Origin: Cryobacterium shii
GTDB lineage: Bacteria; Actinomycetota; Actinomycetes; Actinomycetales; Microbacteriaceae
Assembly: GCF_004402595.1 (NCBI RefSeq)
Contig: NZ_SOFY01000005.1
Location: 27,694 to 91,693 of the forward strand
Reading direction: 5' to 3'
Length of the DNA: 64,000 nt
In this document: positions 9,876-19,400 of the stretch, piece after piece
How positions within the stretch are numbered: position 1 is the stretch's first letter
How the letters are laid out: each line of letters starts with the position of its first letter
Notes under the pieces: model-generated
Database searches by the model: none
What the model was told of the DNA's origin: nothing
Seen by the model: only the letters and a program-made list of their open reading frames with translations
Position numbers and translations under genes: made by a program

Positions 9876-12194
9876 GTGACATCGACCGGGACCTCGACCG
9901 GTACCTCGACCGGGATGTCGGCCGGGGACACCTCGATCCGCGGGCTGGCGAGGACCCTGCTGCTCCTGCTCGCCGGCCTCCTCGTCGTTGCCTACGCCGT
10001 GGGCCTGGTGGTGAAGGGCTCGGGGTTCAGCCCGCTGGTCGACGGCTGGCTGGCCATGGTCTCCGAGTGGGTCCCCGTGCTCATCGCCTGGCTCGCCTTG
10101 CGCCGGGTCGGCGGGGGCCGCATCGAGGTGGCCCTGGCGGCCGCCGCTCTCACCGCGAACGCGCTGGCGGACACGTACTACCTGGCGTCGACGGATTCCG
10201 GCGGTGCGGCGCCGTTCCCCTCGCCGGCAGACGCGGGTTACCTCCTGTTCTACGCCCTGATGCTGGGCGCGCTGGCCGTGCTCGTCAACCGCCGGCTCCG
10301 CGGATCGGCGTGGTCGGTGCTCCTCGACAGCGCCGTCGGCTCCCTGGGCGCCGCCGCCGTGCTGGCAGTGCTGCTCAGCCCCGTGCTGGACTCCGCGACG
10401 TCGGGTCCGGTCTCCCTCACCATGGCGGTCGCTACCGCCTACCCGGTCCTGGACCTTCTGCTGGTCGCGGCCGTCGCCGTGATCGTCGCCACCCACGGTC
10501 CGACGTCCGGCCGCCGCTGGCTCCTGCTCGTCGCGGGACTGCTCGTCTTCGCCACCGCCGACACGGCCTTCGCCCTGTTGGGCGGCGGCTACCTCGTCGG
10601 CACCCCGCTGAACGCGAGCTGGAACATCGGCACGCTGCTGATCGCCCTCTGGGTTGATCGCTCCACCACCCCGCTGCCCTTGCCGAGCCGCCCGGTCACG
10701 AACGTGTCTGCCCTCGCCGTTCCGGCGGTGTCGACCCTGGCCGGACTGGGTGTGCTGCTCCTGGCCAGCCAGGTTCCCGTGTCCGGCCCGGCCGTCGGTC
10801 TGGCCGGCGCGACCATGGCCCTGGCCGCGATCCCCCTCGTCGCGAGGCAACGCGTGCTGCGCCTCCTCGCCCGAACCGACGACCTCACGGGTCTCCGCAA
10901 CCGCCGGGCGTTCAACACGGATGTCCCGCTCCGCCTGGCCGCATCCGAGCACCGCCACAGCGCCCTGCTCCTGCTGGATCTCGACCGGTTCAAGGAGGTC
11001 AACGACAGCCTCGGCCATGACGTCGGCGACCGGCTGCTGATCCAGGTCGGCATCCGTCTGTCGCAGCAGCTGCGTTCCGGGGACCTTCTGGCCCGGCTGG
11101 GCGGCGACGAGTTCGCGATCCTGCTCGGCGACTCGACCAGGGAGGACGCGGCGACCAGGGCCGAAAAGCTGCGCTCCGCACTGGCCGTGCCGTTCACGCT
11201 CCACGGGATCGCGCTGCAGACCAGCGTCAGCATCGGCATCTCCCTCTACCCCGAGCAGGGACAGGACGTGATCGCCCTGCTCCGCAAGGCGGACATGGCG
11301 ATGTACAAGGCCAAAACCACGCACACCGAGCACACCGGGCACAAAGTCTATGACAGCGAGGACGACAGCCACGGCGACATCCGTCTGCGCACCCTGCAGG
11401 ACCTGCGGTTCGCCCTCACCGATGACCAGCTGGTGCTGCACTACCAGCCCAAGGTCGACCTTGTCACCGGGGACGTGCAGGACGTCGAGGCCCTCGTGCG
11501 CTGGAACCACCCCACCCGGGGCATGCTCATGCCGGACCAGTTCATCGAACTGGTCGAAGAGGCCGGGCTGATGCACGCGCTGACGCAGGAGGTGCTGCGG
11601 AAAGCCCTGGACCAGGCGGCCGTCTGGCAGGCCCAGGGGCATCCGTTGCGGATCGCCGTCAACTTGTCGGCCAGTTCCCGCGTGGACATGGAGCTGCCGG
11701 AGCGGATCGGAGCCATGATCTCCGCCCGCGGGCTGACCGCGGCGGCACTGACCCTGGAAATCACCGAGGAGTTCCTCCTGAACGACCGGGATCGGGCCCG
11801 CGCCATCCTGACCCGGCTGCGCGGTCAGGGCATTCGCATCTCGGTGGACGACTTCGGCACCGGCTACAGCTCGCTGGCCTATCTCCGCGACCTGCCGATC
11901 GAGGAGCTCAATCTCGACCAGTCCTTCGTCTTCCCGATGGTGGACGATGCCCGGGCCGCGACCCTGGTCTCTTCGGCCATTGCGCTCGCCCACAGCCTCG
12001 GCCTGCGCATGGTGGCCGAGGGCGTGGACAATATGGCGGCCTACGACAAGTTGATCGGTTACGGCTGCGACTTCGCGCAGGGGTATCACCTCTCGCGCCC
12101 GGTCTCCGCCGCCGTTCTCGACGACTGGCTCGCCGCGCGGGGCGCGCCGCCCGAACTCGTGCCCGCCGCTCCCGTCGCTCCCGCCGCCCTGTAG
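9876..12194 (+). CDS. Membrane GGDEF-EAL protein, copy 2
   Basis: About 772 residues, a tandem paralogue of the preceding gene with the same order: multi-pass membrane sensor, GGDEF (ARLGGDEFAI with I-site RSGD) and EAL (DVEALVRWNHP, DDFGTGYSSL). Catalytic domains are closely similar while the membrane part has diverged, suggesting two inputs to one signalling output. GTG 9876 lies six bases after the upstream stop, so the pair is probably one transcript. If that start is used, the N-terminus encodes a Thr-Ser-Thr-Gly repeat from three 12-base copies of ACCTCGACCGGG-like sequence; ATG 9915 just after them is equally plausible. Confidence 0.88.
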   Translation: MTSTGTSTGTSTGMSAGDTSIRGLARTLLLLLAGLLVVAYAVGLVVKGSGFSPLVDGWLAMVSEWVPVLIAWLALRRVGGGRIEVALAAAALTANALADTYYLASTDSGGAAPFPSPADAGYLLFYALMLGALAVLVNRRLRGSAWSVLLDSAVGSLGAAAVLAVLLSPVLDSATSGPVSLTMAVATAYPVLDLLLVAAVAVIVATHGPTSGRRWLLLVAGLLVFATADTAFALLGGGYLVGTPLNASWNIGTLLIALWVDRSTTPLPLPSRPVTNVSALAVPAVSTLAGLGVLLLASQVPVSGPAVGLAGATMALAAIPLVARQRVLRLLARTDDLTGLRNRRAFNTDVPLRLAASEHRHSALLLLDLDRFKEVNDSLGHDVGDRLLIQVGIRLSQQLRSGDLLARLGGDEFAILLGDSTREDAATRAEKLRSALAVPFTLHGIALQTSVSIGISLYPEQGQDVIALLRKADMAMYKAKTTHTEHTGHKVYDSEDDSHGDIRLRTLQDLRFALTDDQLVLHYQPKVDLVTGDVQDVEALVRWNHPTRGMLMPDQFIELVEEAGLMHALTQEVLRKALDQAAVWQAQGHPLRIAVNLSASSRVDMELPERIGAMISARGLTAAALTLEITEEFLLNDRDRARAILTRLRGQGIRISVDDFGTGYSSLAYLRDLPIEELNLDQSFVFPMVDDARAATLVSSAIALAHSLGLRMVAEGVDNMAAYDKLIGYGCDFAQGYHLSRPVSAAVLDDWLAARGAPPELVPAAPVAPAAL

Positions 12195-12302
12195 CCCTGT
12201 AGCCCCGCCGCCCCGTAGCCCCGCCGCCCCGTAGCCCCGAGAGTTCCCGTAGCCCCGAGAGTTCCCGTAGCCCCGAGAGTTCCCGTAGCCCCGAGAGTTC
12301 CC
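12191..12302. repeat. Tandem repeats: 16-bp x2 then 18-bp x4
   Basis: Two 16-base units GTAGCCCCGCCGCCCC (12199-12230) are followed by four identical 18-base units GTAGCCCCGAGAGTTCCC (12231-12302). The array starts at the stop codon of the second GGDEF-EAL gene, and its last unit supplies part of the left arm of palindrome B1. Confidence 0.9.
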
Positions 12303-12354
12303 GTTCCGGTCGAGAGTGACCGGCATACCGGCCGCGCTCGACCGGAACGGGAAC
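12297..12354. repeat. Palindromic repeat family B, copy 1
   Basis: Perfect 18-base arms, GTTCCCGTTCCGGTCGAG at 12297-12314 and its complement at 12337-12354, enclose a 22-base centre that can itself pair through CCGG and CCGG. It lies downstream of the GGDEF-EAL pair and could terminate transcription, but no T-run follows. Confidence 0.9.
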
Positions 12355-12356
12355 AG

Positions 12357-12640
12357 TCACGGTGCCCTTGTCGAGCGGCGCGCGGCGGAGTAGAAAACGG
12401 GTGGACCGGTCTTCGTCCATCGGGCGTCCGACGCCGATCCCGTGGGTGACGTAGCCCTCGAAATCACCGGCCGGGGCATACCGGGTGATGGCGTCGTAAC
12501 CGATCACGGCCGGGGGAGCGGAGACGACGCTCGACTCCGTGCCGCAGACGCCGGTGCGGGTGTACGAAGTGGAGAAGATCGAGCAGGGCCGGCACCTCTA
12601 CGTCGTGGCGATCCAGATCGACTCCAGCCAGTGGCGCTGA
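12357..12640. other. Possible gene remnants on both strands
   Basis: Two stretches look protein-like but no complete gene is present. On the minus strand a frame from GTG 12507 reads VIGYDAITRYAPAGDFEGYV and then GIGVGRPMDEDRSTRFLLRR before running into palindrome B1. On the plus strand 12539-12640 encodes about 33 residues including RVYEVEKIEQGRHLYVVAIQ and a natural stop. They overlap only slightly and cannot both be full genes. I do not recognise a family; fragments of decayed genes or chance frames in GC-rich DNA are both possible. Confidence 0.25.
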
Positions 12641-12672
12641 GCGCGCGCCGTGGGGCACAGCCGTGAGGGGCG

Positions 12673-12736
12673 ACTGTTCCCGTTCCGGTCGAGAGTGACC
12701 GGCACAGCGGCCACTCTCGACCGGAACGGGAACAGT
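12673..12736. repeat. Palindromic repeat family B, copy 2
   Basis: Perfect 25-base arms (12673-12697 and 12712-12736) with core TTCCGGTCGAGAGTG and a 14-base centre. The core is shared with B1 and B3. It sits 130 bases upstream of the P-type ATPase start, so this copy is in a 5' region. Confidence 0.92.
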
Positions 12737-12800
12737 GGCCGGATCTAGACTGGGCTGGACCCGGGCTCCCGGGGCGGCACCCGGTGGACCGGGAGCGGCA

Positions 12801-12851
12801 CCGGACACTCCGGAGACACCGGACACCGAAGACACCGAAGACACCGGAGAC
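12801..12851. repeat. Short 9-bp tandem repeats before the P-ATPase
   Basis: Imperfect copies of GACACCGAA / GACACCGGA run from about 12801 to 12851, immediately before the likely ribosome-binding GAGGAC of the P-type ATPase. They may be replication-slippage products in the leader. Confidence 0.6.
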
Positions 12852-12865
12852 GAGGACCTCTGCAG

Positions 12866-15739
12866 ATGGACGCGTCGGTTCCAGCGGAGCAACCCGGGCA
12901 GGGTGAGCCGGGCCTCGAGCCGTCAGCGGTCGACCCGTCACGCGTCGACGCGTCACTCGTCGACGCGTCCCTGGTTGATGCCGGCGAGATCGCCCGCCGC
13001 CTCGAGGTCGATGTCACGACCGGGCTGTCCACCGACGAGGCTGCCCGGCGCTTGGCGGCCGACGGACCGAACGCGTTGCGCACGGTGCGGCCCGTGCCCG
13101 GCTGGCGCAAGATCCTCGCCCAGTTTCAGGACCCCCTGATCTACCTGCTGCTGGTCGCCACCGCGGTGTCGATCGGGGCCTGGCTGATCGAGGGCGCCGC
13201 CGGGCTGCCCGTCGACGCCATCGTGATCGCCGCGATCGTCATTCTCAACGCCGTGCTCGGCTTCGTGCAGGAGGCGCGGGCCGACAACGCGGTCGCCGCC
13301 CTGGCCACCATGACCGCGGCATCCTCGACCGTGCTGCGCGGCGGCCTGCTCACGACCGTGCCCAGCACCGAGCTGGTGCGCGGGGATCTGCTCGTGCTCG
13401 GCGAGGGCGACAGCGTGGGGGCGGATGCCCGGCTCACCGAGGCGACCGCGCTCCGCATCGCGGAGGCCTCCCTGACCGGCGAGAGCCAGTCCGTGACCAA
13501 AGACCCGCGCACCCTCCCCGCGGCCGTCGGGCTCGGCGACCGCCTGAACATGGTCTTCAAGGCGACCGCGGTCAGCGAGGGCGTCGGTCGGGCCGTCGTC
13601 ACGGGTACCGGCATGGACACCGAGGTGGGCGTCATCGCGACCATGCTCGACAGCACGCAGGCGCACCCCACCCCGCTGCAGGACGAGATCAGCCACATCG
13701 GCAAACTGCTCAGCATGGTGGTCATCGCGATCGCCCTCGTCGTGATGCTCACGATCGTGCTCGCGCAGGGCGTGTCCACCCCCGCCGACTTCGTCACGGT
13801 GTTCCTGCTGGGGGTCTCCCTCGCCGTGGCCGCCGTCCCCGAGGGGCTGCCGGCGATCCTGTCGGTGATCCTCTCCATCGGGGTGCAACGGATGGCGCGG
13901 CAGAACGCCGTGGTCAAGAGCCTGAAATCCGTGGAGACGCTCGGTTCCGCATCCGTGATCTGCTGCGACAAAACCGGCACGCTGACCCGCAACGAGATGA
14001 CGATCCAGCGGGTGCTGACCGCGTCGGGGCGGGTCGAGGTGACCGGGGTCGGCTACCGCCCCGAGGGCGAGGTGCGCCACGGCGGGGCGCCGCTCACCGA
14101 CCCGGCCCTGCGCTACGAGACGCAGCTCGTGCTGGGCGCCGGCTCTCTCGCCGGCAACGCGCAGCTGGCGGAGCGGGACGGTGAGTGGGAGATCCAGGGC
14201 GACCCGACCGAGGCCGCGTTCCTGGTGGCCGCGGCCAAACTCGAGGGCACGACCGTGCACATGGCCCGGTTCGACCGGCTCGGGGAGATGCCGTTCACCT
14301 CGGAGCGCAAGATGATGTCTACCCTGCACCAGGAGCGAAGCGACGGCAGCCTGCGCATCTTCAGCAAGGGCGCGCCCGACGTTCTGCTGCACCGGTGCAC
14401 GCGCCTGCAGGTCGGCGAGACCATCGTGCCCCTGGACGACGAGTCGCGGCGGCGGCTGCTGGCCGACATTCAGGAGCTTTCCGCGCAGGCGTTCCGCACC
14501 CTGGGCGTCGCCTACAGCAGCGCCGACGAGAACACCGCCCCGCTGGATGAGGCCGACGAACGCGACCTGATCTACGCCGGGGTCGTCGGCATCATCGATC
14601 CGCCGCGCGACGAGGTCACGGCGGCGATCGCGGAGGCCCACCGCGCCGACGTGCGGGTGGTGATGATCACCGGGGACCACCCGGGCACGGCGGCCCGGAT
14701 CGCGAGCGACCTGGGCATCGACCGGCCCGGGGCGACCGCGCTGTCGGGAGCGGATCTCGACCGCCTCGACGAGGCGGGGCTGCGGGAGGCGGTGCGCGGG
14801 ACATCCGTTTTCGCCCGCGTCTCCCCCCGCCACAAGCTGCGCATCGTCGACGCCCTCCAGGCGAACGGCGACATCGTGGCGATGACCGGCGACGGCGTCA
14901 ACGACGCGCCGGCCCTGAAATCCGCGGACATCGGCGTGGCCATGGGAATCACCGGCACGGAGGTGACGAAGGAGTCCGCGAAGATGATCCTGGTCGACGA
15001 CAACTTCGCCACCATCGTGGCCGCCGTGCGGGCCGGGCGGGTGATCCTGGACAACATCAAGAAGTTCCTGCGCTACCTGCTTTCCTCGAACATGGGCGAG
15101 GTGCTCACGGTGTTCCTCGGCGTGCTCCTGGCCGGAGTACTGGGGCTCACCGGCGCGAGCACCGAGACCGTGGTGCTGCCGCTTCTGGTCACCCAGATCC
15201 TCTGGATCAACCTCGTCACCGATTCCGGGCCGGCCCTGGCGATGGGCGTCGACCCCGAGATCGACGACGTGATGGCGCGCCCGCCGCGGCGCATCACCGA
15301 CCGGGCGATCGACCGGCGGATGTGGGTGGGCATCATGTCCACCGGCCTGGTCATGGCCATGGTCACCCTCGCCACCATCGATCTGTTCCTGCCCGGTGGT
15401 CTCCTGCCTGCGCTGGACCCCGGCAGCGACGGCCTGACCGTGGCGCGCACCGCCGGCTTCACCACCCTCGTCTTCGCCCAGCTGTTCAACACCCTGAACG
15501 CCCGCTCGGAGTCGACCAGCGCCTTCCACCGCCTGTTCGTGAACCGGTGGCTGTGGGGTGCGATCCTGCTGGCCGTGCTGCTTCAGGTCGCCGTGGTGCA
15601 ACTCCCGGTGCTGCAGGCCGCGTTCGGCACCGCCTCGATGGACCCGCTGCACTGGCTGGTCTGTGTGGGCATGGCTTCGCTCGTGCTGTGGGTCGAGGAA
15701 CTGCGCAAACGGATGCTGCGCTCGCTCGGCCGCGCCTGA
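12866..15739 (+). CDS. Ca2+-type P-type ATPase
   Basis: A 957-residue P2-type cation pump of the inner membrane. After an acidic N-terminus with repeated VDAS motifs come the cation-ATPase N-domain and transmembrane segments 1-2, the actuator loop (LTGES), TM4 with AVPEGLPA, and the phosphorylation site CDKTGTLT with D368. The hinge is MTGDGVNDAPALK. TM5 has NMGE and TM6 NLVTDSGPA, so the ligands used by SERCA-type pumps (Glu in PEGLP, Asn/Glu in NMGE, Asn and Asp in NLVTD) are all present; Ca2+ export is the likely role. It starts at ATG 12866 with GAGGAC nine bases upstream. It converges on the RecB/helicase gene. Confidence 0.92.
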   Translation: MDASVPAEQPGQGEPGLEPSAVDPSRVDASLVDASLVDAGEIARRLEVDVTTGLSTDEAARRLAADGPNALRTVRPVPGWRKILAQFQDPLIYLLLVATAVSIGAWLIEGAAGLPVDAIVIAAIVILNAVLGFVQEARADNAVAALATMTAASSTVLRGGLLTTVPSTELVRGDLLVLGEGDSVGADARLTEATALRIAEASLTGESQSVTKDPRTLPAAVGLGDRLNMVFKATAVSEGVGRAVVTGTGMDTEVGVIATMLDSTQAHPTPLQDEISHIGKLLSMVVIAIALVVMLTIVLAQGVSTPADFVTVFLLGVSLAVAAVPEGLPAILSVILSIGVQRMARQNAVVKSLKSVETLGSASVICCDKTGTLTRNEMTIQRVLTASGRVEVTGVGYRPEGEVRHGGAPLTDPALRYETQLVLGAGSLAGNAQLAERDGEWEIQGDPTEAAFLVAAAKLEGTTVHMARFDRLGEMPFTSERKMMSTLHQERSDGSLRIFSKGAPDVLLHRCTRLQVGETIVPLDDESRRRLLADIQELSAQAFRTLGVAYSSADENTAPLDEADERDLIYAGVVGIIDPPRDEVTAAIAEAHRADVRVVMITGDHPGTAARIASDLGIDRPGATALSGADLDRLDEAGLREAVRGTSVFARVSPRHKLRIVDALQANGDIVAMTGDGVNDAPALKSADIGVAMGITGTEVTKESAKMILVDDNFATIVAAVRAGRVILDNIKKFLRYLLSSNMGEVLTVFLGVLLAGVLGLTGASTETVVLPLLVTQILWINLVTDSGPALAMGVDPEIDDVMARPPRRITDRAIDRRMWVGIMSTGLVMAMVTLATIDLFLPGGLLPALDPGSDGLTVARTAGFTTLVFAQLFNTLNARSESTSAFHRLFVNRWLWGAILLAVLLQVAVVQLPVLQAAFGTASMDPLHWLVCVGMASLVLWVEELRKRMLRSLGRA

Positions 15740-15789
15740 CCGGTCCGTGTGATGCGCTCGTGTGTGCGCTCGCCGCTCGCCCCGCCCGC

Positions 15790-16018
15790 GACATCCACCC
15801 CGCTCACCCCGCTCACCCCCGCTCACCCAGCTCCCCCCGCTCACCCCGCTCACCCAGCTCACCCCGCTCACCCAGCTCACCCCGCTCACCCCCGCTCACC
15901 CCGCTCACCCAGCTCACCCCGCTCACCCAGCTCACCCCGCTCACCCCCGCTCACCCAGCTCCCCCCGCTCACCCAGCTCACCCAGCTCACCCCGCTCACC
16001 CCGCTCACCCCCGCTCCC
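15790..16018. repeat. CTCACCC tandem repeat tract
   Basis: About 230 bases made of alternating 9- and 10-base units, CCGCTCACC(C) and CAGCTCACC, on one strand with almost no purine interruptions other than the unit A/G. Frames through it give only Pro-Ala-His or Gly-Glu-Arg repeats, so it is treated as non-coding. It lies between convergent 3' ends and is likely length-variable. Confidence 0.9.
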
Positions 16019-16044
16019 CGTCTGCCGTTCGCCGCTCGTCCGAA

Positions 16045-16127
16045 CGAATTCGACGGAGATTTTGCCAGAATCGGTCCAAAACAGGCTGAAATCAATGTTT
16101 TAAATCAAAATCTCCGTCGAATTGGTT
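16045..16127. repeat. Palindromic repeat family A, copy 2
   Basis: Perfect 18-base inner arms, AATTCGACGGAGATTTTG at 16047-16064 and its complement at 16106-16123. The 41-base centre shares GAATCGG..CCAAAACAG with copy 3. The right end reads AATTGGTTAGTCG as in copy 3. Confidence 0.9.
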
Positions 16128-16131
16128 AGTC

Positions 16132-16172
16132 GCGGTCTCCACGGTCAGGTCGCAGATAAGGAGGGAGACCGC
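16132..16172. repeat. Small inverted repeat between family A copies 2 and 3
   Basis: GCGGTCTCC at 16132-16140 and GGAGACCGC at 16164-16172 are perfect 9-base arms with a 23-base spacer, located between the two family A elements. Confidence 0.6.
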
Positions 16173-16211
16173 CGGTCGGACAGACACCTGTGCGCGGCCC
16201 TCCCGTCCGAA

Positions 16212-16295
16212 CGAATTAGACGGAGATTCTGCCGAAATCGGGCCAAAACAGCGCGCAATCACCTTTTTAGATCAAAATCTCCGTCGAATTGGTTA
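16212..16295. repeat. Palindromic repeat family A, copy 3
   Basis: The left arm begins AATTAGACGGAGATTCTG (16214) and the right arm ends CTCCGTCGAATTGGTTA. Two differences from perfect pairing. The centre is close to that of copy 2, so these two probably arose by local duplication or share a constrained loop. Confidence 0.88.
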
Positions 16296-16401
16296 GTCGT
16301 GGGTCGCCTTGCTCCGCGCCGTTGCCTTGGCCAGCATCCGTGGCTGCAGTGAGCCCGCGCGCAGGCAGAACGGACTTGCCGGGCGGCGCAGCGGGGCAGC
16401 T

Positions 16402-16458
16402 CGGGCCCGCCGGCGGCTGGGGCGCCCCAGCTCGGGGCCGCCCGCCGGCGCGGGCCCG
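16402..16458. terminator. Long GC hairpin after the RecB/helicase gene
   Basis: A two-level palindrome: outer arms CGGGCCCGCCGGCG (16402-16415) and CGCCGGCGCGGGCCCG (16443-16458) pair with a two-base bulge around a central perfect palindrome GCTGGGGCGCCCCAGC (16416-16431). It lies just past the minus-strand stop at 16463 and probably ends that transcript; no T-run is present. Confidence 0.6.
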
Positions 16459-16462
16459 CCGG

Positions 16463-19400
16463 TTACGGCATACTCGGCGGGATGGGGACCGGGACCGCGT
16501 CTGCCGACTCGACGAGGGTGATGAACGCGCTGAGCTCGGCGACCGCGGCGGGCGTGACCGGCAGGAACTCGGTGAGCGCCGGCGAGTGCACGAGGTAAGC
16601 CGCCCATTTCGCCCGGGAGATCGCCACGTTCAGGCGGTTCTTCATGATCAGGAAGGAGAGCCCGCGGGGAACGTCTTCGGCAGAGGATGCCGCCAACGTC
16701 ACGATCGCGATCGCCGCCTCCTGGCCCTGGAACTTGTCGACCGTGCCGACTCGCACCCGCGGGAACCCGGCCGCGGCCAGGGCCTCCCGCACGGTGTTCA
16801 GTTGCGCGTTGTAGGGGGTGACGACGATCACGTCCGCCTCGGTCAGCGGGTCCTCGCGGCGCCCCTCGGTGGGGTCCGTCCACCGGCGGCCGAGCCCCGG
16901 ACTCACAAGCACCGAACTTTCAGGCACCGAACTCACCAGCAAGGAGCGCACCAGCGACACCACGACGGCGGCCTCCTCGGGCGACTGCACGGAGTTGCCG
17001 ACATGCGTGACGGGCACGACGTGCAGGCCGGGCGCCACGCCCTCGAGCAGCCGAGTCGCGGCATCCGGATGCGAACGCAGCTCCCCCTCGTAGGACAACC
17101 TCGACACCGGTTCGGTGACGGCCGGATGCATGCGGCGGCTCTCCGCGAGGAAGTAGCCGAGTCCGGCCGGCAGCACGTCGTGGCCGGCACTGACCCAGCC
17201 GAGCGCGGACTGGTCGATCGGCTCCGGATGCGTGCCCTGGCTCACCTGCGGCAGCTGCTGCGGGTCGCCGAGGAGCAGCAGGTTGCGCGCTCCGACGCTC
17301 GCGGCGATGGTCGACGCGAGGGAGAACTGGCCGGCCTCGTCGACGACCAGGAGGTCGAGGCTCTGCCGGGGAACCCGGGCGGGGTTGCTGAAGTCCCAGG
17401 CGGTGCCGCCGACCACGAATCCCGTGGCGGCGTGGTCGAGGGCGAACATGAGTTGCCCGTCTTTCGCCAGTTCGGTGAACCGGGCCGGGGCATCCGCATC
17501 GGAATCGGAATCTGAATCCGCGGAGGAGGGCACACTGCCGGCCCTGGGCACCTTGCCGACCAGGGCCGGGTCGAGCCCGGCCTTCACGATCGCGGCGAGG
17601 AGAGTCTCGACCACGGCGTGCGATTGAGCCACCACCCCGATCTTCCAGCCGTGGCGGCGCACGAGGGTGGTGATCACATGCGCGCCCAGGTAGGACTTGC
17701 CGGTTCCGGGCGGGCCCTGCACGGCCAGGTAGGAGGAGTCGAGATCGAGCAGGCTTGCGGTCACGGCGTCGATCCGTTCGCGGCCGGCCGTCACGCCCGG
17801 AGTGACGCCAGCGGTCGCGCCTGCGGTCACACCCGAGGCCACACCGGCGGCCACACCGGCGGCTGCGGCGACCGGCGCCAGCAGGCCCGAGCGAGTGCGC
17901 GGCGGAACTCGCCGCAGAATGTCCACCATCGGCTCCTCGGGCCAGCCCGGTCGGGCGTCGACGATGTTCTGCGCCCACTCCTCGATCGCCGGCTTCTGCT
18001 GGCCGGCGGCCGGCGGCGCCGCCGGAGCCAGGGCGCTCGGCTTCTGAGACCACGGCTCGGTGTCCTTCGGCACGGTCTCCCGCACGAGGATGCTGTCGTC
18101 GTCGGCCACCTCGAGCACGGTCACCGTGCGGGCGGTGCGGGACCCGGGCTCGAGACGGGGGTCGAGGAAGGGGCCGGGGTATTCGTAGAGCAGGAACGGT
18201 CCGGCCTGGTCGCCGGGCTTGATGCTGCTGCCCGGCGCGAGGCGCCCCCAGAGGCGCAGTTCCCGGCGGTCGGTGCGCTGCCGGCCCTCCCGGTACCAGT
18301 CCCGTTCGACCCGGGCGCGCTCGACCCGCAGCACATCCCGGGTGTCTTCCCACGCCTCGATCGGCTGCGCGAGGCGGGCGTAGTGGCCCCACCAGAAGCT
18401 CTTCTGCTCGCGCCGGTGATAGTCGAGTGCGGCGGCGGCGAACGCGGCCGCCGTCCGGTCGGCGCTACGGTGCGGGTCGAGCGCTTCCCCGGCCACGGCG
18501 AGCAGCTCGCCGCGGAGCGGGGACGGCTCCAGCTCCCCGACGGTTTTCTCCGGGGCGACGGCGCCGACCGGGATGCCCCGCTCGGCCGCACGCGCGAGCA
18601 GCCAGTCCCGCAGGCGCAACGTCGACACGCAGTCGTACCGGTTGTAGTCGGCGATGGAGCGCAGCATCCGTTCGCCCTCGTCGACCTGGCCGAGCAGGTC
18701 GAGGTCGCGCGCCGCGGCGTATTCGGTGATCGAATCGGCCGCGTTCGTCACCTCGCCCACCCGCAGGTCGGCGCCCATGTAGAGCGGTTCGAGCTTCTTG
18801 ATCGAGTAGGACCGCGACCCGACCCGCATCGCCTTCTTCACCAGCGGGAAGAGGTCGACGAGCACGTTCTGCTGCAGCAGAGCGTCGACCTCGTCTTCGC
18901 CGACGCCGTGCCGGGCGGCGATGCTCAGCAGGTGCGTGCGTTCGTAGGGGGCGTAGTGGTAGACGTGCAGGTTGGGGTAGCGGGCCCGGCGGGCGCCCAG
19001 ATAGTCGAGGAAGTCGCGCAGCGCCTGGCGTTCCTCCGCCCAGGTGTGGGCCCAGAACGCGCGGAACGTGCCGTCGACCTCCACCAGGCCGAACAGGTAG
19101 TCGAGGCCCCAGCTCTCCGCGGCCCCCTCGGTGTAGAGCGGATCACCCTCGAAATCAAAGAAGATGTCGCCCGCGTCGGGCGCGGGCAGCACGGCCAGCG
19201 CGGCCGGGTTGCAGAGCTCGACCGGCGGCGGCTCGTCGGCCACGGCCCGCACCTGCAGCCGGGCCTGCGTGCGGAGCCCGGCAAGTGTGCTCTCCCCGAT
19301 CCCGTCGACCACGACAGCGGGCAGCCCGGCGGCGCCGGCGACCGGGTCAACGGATGCCGCGAGCTGGTCAATCGTGAAGATCCCCGCCTCAGCCAGGCGC

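Noticed and set aside
12953..15889. A 978-residue open frame antisense to the P-type ATPase, with Gly-Glu-Arg repeats at its start
   Set aside because: The collagen-like start is simply the CTCACCC tandem repeat, and the rest lies opposite a complete ATPase.
15749..16129. Pro-Ala-His repeat proteins in the CTCACCC tract
   Set aside because: All frames are repetitive, there is no ribosome site, and the frames run into family A palindromes.
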